Shown: positions 1 to 4,739 of the stretch, one piece after another
Numbering within the stretch: position 1 is the first letter of the stretch
How the letters are laid out: the number at the start of each line of letters is the position of its first letter
Assembly (NCBI GenBank): GCA_038324115.1
Contig: JBBQHQ010000152.1
Coordinates: 1-5,639 of the forward strand
Direction of reading: 5' to 3'
Origin: Gaiellasilicea sp038324115
Lineage (GTDB): Bacteria > Actinomycetota > Thermoleophilia > Gaiellales > Gaiellaceae
DNA length: 5,639 bases
Made by a program: the position numbers and the translations under genes
The notes under the pieces: model-generated
The model's database searches: none
What the model was told of the DNA's origin: nothing
The model's input: only the letters and a program-made list of their open reading frames with translations

Positions 1-339
1 AGCGCGCAGACGCCGATCTCGCTCGAGAAGCCGGTCGGCGACGAGGACGAGTCCGAGTTCGGGCACTTCCTCACCGACGCGACGATGCCGCTGCCGGACG
101 AGGTCGCGGAGGAGACGCTGCGCAACGAGGCGCTCCGCTCGATTCTCGGGACGCTCTCGCACCGCGAGCGCCGCGTGCTCGAGCTGCGCTACGGCCTCGA
201 CGGCGAGCAGCCCCGCACGCTCGACGAGGTCGGCCGCACGTTCAACGTCACGCGCGAGCGGATCCGCCAGATCGAGAACCAGTGCCTGAAGAAGCTCCGC
301 GCGCTGGCCGACGCCGGCAAGCTCCGCGACGTCGCCTGA
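1..339 (+). CDS. rpoD: Primary RNA polymerase sigma-70 factor, C-terminal part (5' end outside window)
   Basis: The first 112 codons of the window are open and end in TGA at 337-339. They encode the end of a sigma-70 factor, the subunit that directs RNA polymerase to -10/-35 promoters. The fragment starts in region 3 with SLEKPVGDEDESEFGHFL, a hallmark of primary (group 1/2) sigma factors. Region 4.1 follows at about residues 41-66 (LSHRERRVLELRYGL). Region 4.2, the helix-turn-helix that reads the -35 box, is at about 71-100, with DEVGRTFNVTRERIRQIE nearly canonical. The tail ENQCLKKLRALADAGKLRDVA replaces the usual HPSRSxxLRDFLD ending, which I associate with Thermoleophilia-type RpoD, from memory. 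The ATG at codon 29 is an internal methionine, not the start. An alternative primary-like sigma (HrdB/SigB type) cannot be excluded without the N-terminal half. Confidence 0.95.
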   Translation, partial: SAQTPISLEKPVGDEDESEFGHFLTDATMPLPDEVAEETLRNEALRSILGTLSHRERRVLELRYGLDGEQPRTLDEVGRTFNVTRERIRQIENQCLKKLRALADAGKLRDVA

Positions 340-398
340 CGTCCCCGGGCGGCGGCGCCTGCGGGCGGCGGAGCCACCCTCCGGCACCGCCTCTCGCA

Positions 399-464
399 CC
401 TGAGCGCACGCGGCTCTCCGGGTCTGTGCATCCGCACTCGCCCCTCCGGCCGCGCACGCTCAGG
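399..464 (+). repeat. Imperfect inverted repeat downstream of rpoD, possible terminator or structured 3' UTR
   Basis: Arms CCTGAGCGCACGCGG (399-413) and CCGCGCACGCTCAGG (450-464) are complementary at 13 of 15 positions; the only failure is a central CA/CA bulge. They enclose a 36-nt loop and lie 60 nt after the rpoD stop codon. No T-tract follows, so a classical intrinsic terminator is not supported. A second helix, CCTCCGGC (443-450) with GCCGGAGG (470-477), shares position 450 and most of its 5' arm lies in the loop, so it would form a crossing or competing structure. Some pairing is expected by chance in such GC-rich DNA. Confidence 0.35.
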
Positions 465-551
465 CACGAGCCGGAGGCGTCAGGCCGGGGAACGGCGCCG
501 CGTCGCCCGAAGGGTCGCGAGCGCAGTTCGGCCCGGAATCGGCACGAAGCC

Positions 552-567
552 GTCACCCCTACGTGAC
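552..567. promoter_or_regulatory. Short palindrome GTCAC-N6-GTGAC, possible operator
   Basis: Two perfect 5-bp arms, GTCAC (552-556) and GTGAC (563-567), flank CCCTAC. The dyad is centred about 120 bp before the predicted start of the M20 peptidase transcript. Its octamer CCCTACGT (557-564) recurs at 4732-4739, upstream of another leaderless-type gene. That could mark a shared regulator, but an 8-base match between two sites in 5.6 kb is weak evidence. Confidence 0.25.
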
Positions 568-589
568 AGCTCCCGTGCGACGCTGTCCG

Positions 590-616
590 CAGGGGGCCGC
601 CGCGCCCCCTGGGGGC
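590..616 (+). terminator. GC hairpin with alternative pairing, possible terminator without T-tract
   Basis: CAGGGGGC (590-597) and GCCCCCTG (604-611) are a perfect 8-bp inverted repeat around the loop CGCCGC. The same GCCCCC arm can instead pair with the following GGGGGC (611-616), so two exclusive folds exist. The position between rpoD and the next promoter would fit a barrier that stops rpoD transcripts, but no run of T follows. Confidence 0.35.
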
Positions 617-667
617 ACGTGGGGCGACAGGCTCCGGTTCGCGGCGCAGTCTCGCTTCCGGCCTGAC

Positions 668-680
668 TAGAGTCCCGCCG
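668..680 (+). promoter_or_regulatory. Candidate leaderless promoter -10 box of the M20 peptidase gene
   Basis: TAGAGT (668-673) matches the actinobacterial -10 pattern TANNNT and ends exactly 6 nt before the GTG at 680, so the predicted transcription start falls on the start codon. No Shine-Dalgarno sequence precedes the GTG, which fits leaderless translation. The TAG at 668-670 is also an in-frame stop, so this GTG is the first possible start of the reading frame. No clear -35 box is visible. Confidence 0.55.
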
Positions 681-2017
681 TGACCGAGTTGCGCCAGGAC
701 TGGCAGGACGAGCTCGCCGAGCTCCTCCGCATCCCCTCGATCAGCGCCGACGCCGAGCGCGCCGACGACGTCCGGGCGGCCGGCCAGTGGGTCGTCGACC
801 GGATCGTCGCCGCGGGCGGGGAGGCCGAGCTCGTCGACTGGCACGGGCGCCCGCTCGCGATCGGGGAGATCCGCGCCTCCGCGAACGCCGAGACGGCGCC
901 GACCGTGCTGCTCTACGGCCACTTCGACGTCCAGCCGCCGGCGCCGCTCGAGCTCTGGGAGACACCGCCTTTCGAGCCGACGATCCGGGGCGAATGGATG
1001 TATGCCCGCGGGATTGCGGACGACAAGGGCCAGCTCTGGATGCTGCTGAAAGCAGCCGAGATGCTCGCGGCCGAGGGCACGCTCCCGGTCAACCTCCGCT
1101 TCGCCTGCGACGGCGAGGAGGAGATCGGCGGTCATTCCGTCGTCGACTGGCTCGCCGCGGACGAGCGCGGCGCCGACGTGGCCGTCGTCTTCGACAGCGG
1201 AATGCAGCGGCGGGGCGCACCGGAGCTCAACCTCGCCGTGCGCGGGCTCGCCTACTACCACCTCAAAGTCCGGACGGGGGAGCGCGACCTTCACTCGGGC
1301 ATGTACGGCGGGGTCTCCCTGAATGCGCTCCACGCGCTGATGCGGATCCTCGCCGCCGTCACGGCGGGCGAGAATGGCCTCCTGCCCGAGCCGCTGCGCG
1401 CCGGGATCGTCCCGGCGAGCGACGAGGAGCTGGCCGGCTGGGCCGAGCTCCAGCCCGGCCTCGAGGCGATTCAGGAACAGGGCTCGCGCCCCATGGACGC
1501 CGCGGCGGGCGACGGCTTCTACGTCCGGACGTGGGCCGAGCCTGCGGTGGACGTGCACGGGATCCGGGGCGGGTCTCCCGACCAGGTGAAGACCGTGCTC
1601 CCCGTCGAGGCCGAGGCGAACGTCTCGATCCGGCTCGCACCGGGCCAGGACCCCGTCGCGGTCGGCGACGCCTTCCAGCGGCTCCTGCGCGAGGCGACGC
1701 CCGAGGGGGCCGACCTGACGATCGAGCAGCAGTCCTCCGCGCCGCCCGGGCTCGTCTCCCCGGATGCGCGGGCGGTGGCGCTCGCCCAGGACGCCTTCGA
1801 GGCGACGATGGGCGTCCGGCCGCTGCTCGTCCGCTCGGGCGGCTCGATCCCGCTCGTCCCCGCGCTCGCCGGGCGCGGGATCCCGACGATCGTCACCGGC
1901 TTCTCCCTCCCGGACTCGAACATCCACTCACCGAACGAGCGCGTGCTCGTCGAGTACCTGCCGCTCGGCGTCGAGACGGCGCGGGAGCTCTTCACGCGCT
2001 TCGCCGACCTTGGCTGA
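680..2017 (+). CDS. M20 family metallopeptidase, dipeptidase-like
   Basis: This 445-aa protein is a cytoplasmic-type (no signal peptide) di-zinc peptidase of the M20 family, in the ArgE/DapE/ACY1/CPG2/CNDP-like group. It probably hydrolyses dipeptides or related small amide substrates. Metal-site motifs are complete: HFDVQP (zinc ligand H81, catalytic-site D83), GIADDKG (bridging D114), GEEEIGG (E147 as general base, E148 as ligand), FDSG (D172) and NIHSPNE (H416). The inserted lid/dimerisation domain spans roughly residues 186-300 and carries DLHSGMYGG, whose H205 normally contacts substrate across the dimer. GGSIP near 387-391 is also typical. Length matches the family norm of about 450. 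The start is the GTG directly after an in-frame TAG. The gene overlaps the downstream peptidase by 8 bp, indicating co-transcription and a joint role in peptide catabolism. Exact substrate (dipeptide, carnosine-like or acyl-amino acid) cannot be read from the sequence. Confidence 0.93.
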   Translation: MTELRQDWQDELAELLRIPSISADAERADDVRAAGQWVVDRIVAAGGEAELVDWHGRPLAIGEIRASANAETAPTVLLYGHFDVQPPAPLELWETPPFEPTIRGEWMYARGIADDKGQLWMLLKAAEMLAAEGTLPVNLRFACDGEEEIGGHSVVDWLAADERGADVAVVFDSGMQRRGAPELNLAVRGLAYYHLKVRTGERDLHSGMYGGVSLNALHALMRILAAVTAGENGLLPEPLRAGIVPASDEELAGWAELQPGLEAIQEQGSRPMDAAAGDGFYVRTWAEPAVDVHGIRGGSPDQVKTVLPVEAEANVSIRLAPGQDPVAVGDAFQRLLREATPEGADLTIEQQSSAPPGLVSPDARAVALAQDAFEATMGVRPLLVRSGGSIPLVPALAGRGIPTIVTGFSLPDSNIHSPNERVLVEYLPLGVETARELFTRFADLG

Positions 2018-3278
2018 GAACGGCCACTACACCTCGCCGCTCGCCGCGGAGCTCGCCGAGGACGTCCTCGAGCGGTTCCTCCGCTACGTCCGTATCGACA
2101 CCCAGTCCGCGGAGGGGCAGTCGACGACGCCCTCGACCGCGAAGCAGCTCGACCTCTCGCGCCTGCTCGAGGCGGAGCTACGGGAGCTTGGCGTCGACGA
2201 CGTGCGTCTGGACGAGCACGGTTACGTCTACGCCTCGCTCGCCGGCAAGGAGGGCGCGCCGCCGATCGGCCTGATCGCGCACGTGGACACCTCGCCCGAC
2301 GTGACGGGGACCGGGGTCGACCCGCAGGTGCACCGGGCCTACGACGGCTCGCCGCTCACGCTTCCCGGCGATGCCGCCCAGGTGCTCGACCCGCAGGAGC
2401 AGCCGGCGCTTGCCGCCAAGCTCGGGCACGACCTCGTCACGAGCGACGGGACAACGCTCCTCGGCGCGGATGACAAGGCCGGGGTCGCCGAGATCATGGC
2501 GGCGGTCGCCTACCTCGCCCGTCACCCCGAGCTCGAGCGTGCCCCGATCAGGGTCTGCTTCACGGTCGACGAGGAGATCGGGGCCGGCGCCGACCACCTC
2601 GACCTCGAGGACTTCGGCGCCCGCTACGCCTACACCCTCGACGGCTCCGGGCTCGGGGAGATCGAGACCGAGACGTTCAACGCCTGGAAGGTGATCGTCG
2701 AGTTCACCGGCCGCGCCGTCCATCCGGGCTCCGCCAAGGGAAAGCTCGTGAACAGCATCAAGCTGGCGGCGGACTTCGTCGCGGGCCTCCCGCGCGACGG
2801 CCTCTCGCCCGAGACGACCGAGGATCGAGAGGGGTTCGTCCACCCGAACAAGGTGCACGGGAACGGCGAGCGCACGCAGGTGGAGCTGATCGTCCGCGAC
2901 CACGACGCCGGCAAGCTCCGCGAGCACATCGCGTTCCTGCAGGAGCTCGCCGACCGGGTCGTCGCCACCGAGCCGCACTCCCGCGTGACGCTGCGCGAGG
3001 AGGAGACCTACCGGAACATGCGCGAGGTGATCGACCAGCATCCAGAGGTCGTCCGCGCCGCCGAGGAGGCGGTCCGGCGGGCCGGCGCCGAGCCCGTGCA
3101 CACGATCATCCGGGGTGGAACTGACGGCGCCAGGCTCTCCGCCCGCGGCCTGCCCACCCCGAACCTCTTCACCGGCGGCCAGGAGTACCACTCCCTCCGC
3201 GAATGGGCGAGCGTCCAGGACATGGCCGCGGCAGCTGCGACCGTGGTCGAGCTGGCGCGGGTCTGGGGCGAGAGCTAG
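2010..3278 (+). CDS. pepT: Tripeptide aminopeptidase PepT (peptidase T, M20B)
   Basis: The 422-aa product is a cytosolic di-zinc aminopeptidase that removes the N-terminal residue from tripeptides. Motifs follow peptidase T closely: LIAHVDTSPD (H91 ligand, D93), LLGADDKAGVAEIM (bridging D154), FTVDEEIGAGA (E188 base, E189 ligand), YTLDGSGLGEIE (D211), AVHPGSAKGKLVNS (H238 in the lid domain) and FTGGQEYHSLREW (H394 ligand). RGGTDGARLS (368-377) supplies the conserved substrate-binding arginine region. The first-to-last zinc histidine spacing is close to that of E. coli PepT. I place the start at TTG 2010. The frame is open further upstream, but that stretch is out-of-frame shadow of the previous gene, and the PepT-like N-terminus (LERFLRYVRIDTQS) begins shortly after this TTG with no ATG or GTG between. 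No good Shine-Dalgarno sequence is seen, so the 8-bp overlap suggests translational coupling. Its stop shares CTAG with the opposing regulator gene. Confidence 0.95.
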   Translation: MAENGHYTSPLAAELAEDVLERFLRYVRIDTQSAEGQSTTPSTAKQLDLSRLLEAELRELGVDDVRLDEHGYVYASLAGKEGAPPIGLIAHVDTSPDVTGTGVDPQVHRAYDGSPLTLPGDAAQVLDPQEQPALAAKLGHDLVTSDGTTLLGADDKAGVAEIMAAVAYLARHPELERAPIRVCFTVDEEIGAGADHLDLEDFGARYAYTLDGSGLGEIETETFNAWKVIVEFTGRAVHPGSAKGKLVNSIKLAADFVAGLPRDGLSPETTEDREGFVHPNKVHGNGERTQVELIVRDHDAGKLREHIAFLQELADRVVATEPHSRVTLREEETYRNMREVIDQHPEVVRAAEEAVRRAGAEPVHTIIRGGTDGARLSARGLPTPNLFTGGQEYHSLREWASVQDMAAAAATVVELARVWGES

Positions 3279-3634
3279 GCGGTGACCGACGCGTGGTCGT
3301 GTGCGTCGTCGCACACGAGCCAGGTGTGGCCGAACGTGCTCATGGCCGCGATGATCGGCAGCAAGGACGCGCCCTTCGGCGTCAGCTCGTACTCGACGCG
3401 AGGGGGTGACTCGGGGTAGGAGCGGCGGTCGAGGATCCCCTCGGTCTCCAGCCAGCGCAGCCGCTCCGAGAGCGTCCGCGGGCTGATCCCGCGGCAGGAG
3501 TGCTCGAGCTCCGAGAAGCGACGCGCGCCCTCCGAGAGGTCGTGGACGATCAGCGCCGTCCACTTCGCGCCGATGATCTCCGCGCAGGCGGCCACCGAGC
3601 AGGTCGCGTCGTGGACGGGATTCATCGTGCGCAT
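3275..3634 (-). CDS. HxlR-family winged-helix transcriptional regulator
   Basis: This 119-aa protein is a MarR-like HxlR-type DNA-binding regulator, which would act as a dimer. The family signature is clear: a Cys followed by IIGAKWTALIVHDL (residues about 19-32), the helix-turn-helix GARRFSELE to GISPRTLSERLRWLETEGIL (about 36-68), and the wing SPPRVEYELTPKG (about 76-88). Cysteines at 12, 17, 47 and 108 are of interest because some HxlR proteins (YodB, HypR) sense oxidants or electrophiles through an N-terminal Cys; that role here is inference. I chose ATG 3634. The longer ORF back to 3703 would begin inside a strong hairpin and run through the promoter. A second ATG at 3625 is also possible. 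The gene converges on pepT, their stop codons overlapping. It has its own promoter and a palindrome on the start codon, so autoregulation is plausible. Its target is not evident. Confidence 0.9.
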   Translation of the reverse strand: MRTMNPVHDATCSVAACAEIIGAKWTALIVHDLSEGARRFSELEHSCRGISPRTLSERLRWLETEGILDRRSYPESPPRVEYELTPKGASLLPIIAAMSTFGHTWLVCDDAHDHASVTA

Positions 3635-3640
3635 GCGCAC
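3627..3640. promoter_or_regulatory. 14-bp perfect palindrome over the HxlR start codon, candidate operator
   Basis: GTGCGCATGCGCAC is a perfect 14-bp palindrome. The start ATG of the HxlR gene lies at its centre, directly downstream of the -10 box. A dimeric winged-helix regulator bound here would block transcription start, so an autorepression site is a reasonable inference. It could also be a chance GC alternation. Confidence 0.45.
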
Positions 3641-3646
3641 AGTGTA
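3634..3646 (-). promoter_or_regulatory. Candidate leaderless promoter -10 box of the HxlR gene
   Basis: On the minus strand TACACT (plus positions 3641-3646) fits TANNNT and is followed by exactly 6 nt (GTGCGC) and then the ATG at 3634. There is no Shine-Dalgarno sequence. The local DNA (GGATAGTTACACT) is AT-richer than its surroundings, as expected of a promoter. No convincing -35 box is seen. Confidence 0.6.
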
Positions 3647-3668
3647 ACTATCCGAACGGAAGTGGGCA

Positions 3669-3712
3669 CGCGGGGACGTGTCCAGATGCGTCTCCTTGGA
3701 CACGCCCCCGCG
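3669..3712 (-). terminator. Strong 16-bp hairpin after the secreted-protein gene, likely terminator
   Basis: Arms at 3669-3684 and 3697-3712 pair over 16 bp around a 12-nt loop. The single A/C mismatch on the plus strand becomes a U-G wobble in minus-strand RNA, so the stem is continuous only for the minus-strand transcript. It starts 7 nt after the stop codon of the 221-aa gene at 3720 and ends just before the HxlR promoter, as a terminator and insulator would. There is no U-tract, which is common in high-GC actinobacteria. Confidence 0.7.
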
Positions 3713-3719
3713 GAACGGA

Positions 3720-4385
3720 TCAGCTACAGCGGACGTCCGGATTCCACTGGGCGAACATGCCGCTCGGGTTCCGCTTCCAGAGCCACACGTGGACGTCGAA
3801 GTGCTTCGGCATCGTCGGCGAATGTCCGAGCATCGGCCCGTCGAACGCCCGGCCGAATGCGCTGGGCCGATCGCCGTCGGTGGCGAGGTCCTGGTCGGCG
3901 TCCGGCTTGAAGTACTCGGCCGCGACGAGCTCGAGGCCCGACGCCGTCGGCGCGTAGACCAGGATCGGCGGCGTCAGCGGATCGAACTTCCCCGACATCA
4001 GCACAGCGGCGTTGACGTAGTGGATCCCCATCCCGCCCGCGGGCGACGACTCGCACGGAGAGGAGGGGACGTACCCGGCCGCGACGGCCGCATCGACCGC
4101 ACGGTACTTGTCGTTCGCCGCCTTGACCGCGTCGAGGTTCCTCGCGATTCCGGCCCGGGTGAGGGCGGCGTTCTGCTGCTGGAGACGCGCGACGGTGGAA
4201 CGGGTCGTCGCGAGCTGGTTCCGCAGCACCCGAACCTGTTGCTTCAGCGCCGCGATCTGCCTGGCCGGAGGCGAGGCTGCGGCCTTCCGCTCGGGGCCGG
4301 CTGCTGCGCTCGAGGCGAGCGCAGCGAGCACCACGGCTCCGAGGACGAGCATGAGCCCGAGAGAGATCGGGATGAATCTGCGCAT
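3720..4385 (-). CDS. Secreted protein with coiled coil and conserved C-terminal domain of unknown function
   Basis: The 221-aa product has an N-terminal signal peptide: MRR, a hydrophobic core at about 5-24, and a probable cut after A29 (SSAAAG). No lipobox cysteine is present, so it is probably exported and released, or held by an uncleaved anchor. Residues about 42-80 (QIAALKQQVRVLRNQL onward) form a predicted coiled coil suited to oligomerisation. From about residue 88 follows a compact domain with motifs AAGYVPSSPC, GGMGIHYVN, ILVYAP, LVAAEYF, FGRAFDGPM and HFDVHVWLWKRNPSGMF, ending in WNPDVRC. I recall similar hypothetical proteins in other bacteria but know of no assigned function. C111 and C220 bracket the domain and may form a disulfide; H122, H188, H195 and H199 could bind a metal, which is speculation. 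Start ATG 4385 has a strong Shine-Dalgarno sequence. The gene lies 29 bp after the 90-aa gene, probably in one operon. Confidence 0.85.
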   Translation of the reverse strand: MRRFIPISLGLMLVLGAVVLAALASSAAAGPERKAAASPPARQIAALKQQVRVLRNQLATTRSTVARLQQQNAALTRAGIARNLDAVKAANDKYRAVDAAVAAGYVPSSPCESSPAGGMGIHYVNAAVLMSGKFDPLTPPILVYAPTASGLELVAAEYFKPDADQDLATDGDRPSAFGRAFDGPMLGHSPTMPKHFDVHVWLWKRNPSGMFAQWNPDVRCS

Positions 4386-4392
4386 GGTTCTG

Positions 4393-4400
4393 CTCCTTCT
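4393..4400 (-). promoter_or_regulatory. Shine-Dalgarno site of the secreted-protein gene
   Basis: AGAAGGAG on the minus strand lies 7 nt before the ATG at 4385 and fixes that start. It is the only clear ribosome binding site in the window. That contrasts with the leaderless-type starts nearby and fits an internal gene of an operon. Confidence 0.8.
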
Positions 4401-4414
4401 GTGGATGGTTACGG

Positions 4415-4687
4415 TCAGCCGTCTGGAGCGAGCGCTCGGGTGATTCGCTCGAAGGCGATCCCGGAGCGGAGGTAGGCCTCGCGCACCAGGCTCTCCGACG
4501 CCGCCTCGAAAAGGGCGAGGAACGCCTCGTCATGCGGGACGATCGTCGAGCGGACGTAGCGCACCGACCGGCCTTCGTCCTCCAACGTCGCTGCCGACGC
4601 GCGCACGAGCGCCGCCGCCTGCTGGAGGGCCGCGGCGGTCAGGCCGGGCCGGTAGTGCTCGACGAGATACGTGTTCCAGACGACCAT
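4415..4687 (-). CDS. Small DUF4242-like protein with predicted ferredoxin-like fold
   Basis: This 90-aa protein has no signal peptide or membrane segment. Its pattern is a strand (NTYLVEHYRPG, residues 5-15), a helix (about 17-37), a strand (VRYVRSTIVPHDEAFLALFEA, in two parts over about 42-62), a helix (SLVREAYLRSG, about 65-75) and a final strand (FERITRAL). This resembles the DUF4242 / SCO4226-like dimeric alpha-beta family, where YLVER near the start and a penultimate helix before a xxITEVxx strand are typical. The assignment rests on pattern only. Start ATG 4687 is the only start codon between an in-frame upstream stop and the domain. It follows the LuxR gene by 46 bp, has its own candidate promoter, and precedes the secreted-protein gene by 29 bp. 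Function is unknown; some relatives bind metal or act as small sensor-like proteins. Confidence 0.75.
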   Translation of the reverse strand: MVVWNTYLVEHYRPGLTAAALQQAAALVRASAATLEDEGRSVRYVRSTIVPHDEAFLALFEAASESLVREAYLRSGIAFERITRALAPDG

Positions 4688-4699
4688 GCCGCGACGGTA
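4687..4699 (-). promoter_or_regulatory. Candidate leaderless promoter -10 box of the DUF4242-like gene
   Basis: Minus-strand TACCGT (plus 4694-4699) fits TANNNT and is followed by 6 nt (CGCGGC) and the ATG at 4687. No Shine-Dalgarno sequence precedes the ATG. The hexamer TTCGCA, 16 bp upstream of it, is a poor -35 candidate, which would suit a promoter that needs an activator. Confidence 0.5.
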
Positions 4700-4723
4700 C
4701 GACCCTCGCCGGCAGTGCGAATC

Positions 4724-4739
4724 GGGTGTTTCCCTACGT
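4724..4739 (-). promoter_or_regulatory. Candidate activator site upstream of the DUF4242-like gene
   Basis: The minus strand reads ACGTAGGGAAACACCC, which contains the inverted repeat GGG-AAACA-CCC (4724-4734). The dyad is centred about 42 bp before the predicted transcription start at 4687, the classic place for an activator overlapping the -35 region. It also overlaps the stop codon of the LuxR gene (4734-4736), whose product is the obvious candidate to bind it. The arms are only 3 bp, so this is tentative. Confidence 0.35.

Larger units (their letters stand above)
340..679. other. Gene-free interval between rpoD and the M20 peptidase gene
   Basis: This is a 340-bp stretch without a convincing gene. 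ORFs that cross it on either strand begin inside rpoD or run antisense through the peptidase gene, are rich in Arg/Ala/Pro and match no family I recognise. It holds a 9-bp direct repeat GGGCGGCGG (347-355 and 363-371), the inverted repeat at 399-464, a small palindrome GTCAC-N6-GTGAC (552-567), a GC hairpin at 590-611, and a candidate promoter at its right end. I see no RNA gene or riboswitch that I can name. Confidence 0.7.

Noticed and set aside
347..371. Direct repeat GGGCGGCGG twice, 7 bp apart
   Set aside because: Simple GC-rich repeats of this length are expected by chance at this base composition, and nothing links them to a function.
282..566. A 94-codon plus-strand open frame after rpoD
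   Set aside because: It starts inside rpoD in another frame, is Arg/Pro-rich and has no ribosome binding site or recognisable motif.
248..1927. A 559-codon open frame on the minus strand, antisense to the M20 peptidase gene
   Set aside because: It is a GC-rich shadow: Arg/Gly/Asp/Leu-rich with no domain, while the plus strand carries a complete M20 enzyme with all metal ligands. It also runs over rpoD.
1764..2009. Upstream extension of PepT in the same open frame
   Set aside because: The extra 82 residues are Arg/Ser-rich shadow of the peptidase gene above. PepT homology begins only after the TTG at 2010.
2178..3563. A 461-codon minus-strand open frame across pepT and the HxlR gene
   Set aside because: Low-complexity composition with no family pattern. 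It overlaps two well-supported genes, one of them on the same strand in another frame.
3635..3703. N-terminal extension of the HxlR protein by 23 residues from a start at 3703
   Set aside because: The extension would begin inside a strong hairpin and run through the -10 box, and HxlR proteins normally start close to the first conserved Cys.
3678..4475. A 265-codon plus-strand open frame opposite the secreted-protein gene
   Set aside because: Arg/Glu/Gly-rich with no recognisable domain. The opposite strand has a signal peptide, a Shine-Dalgarno site and a coherent domain.
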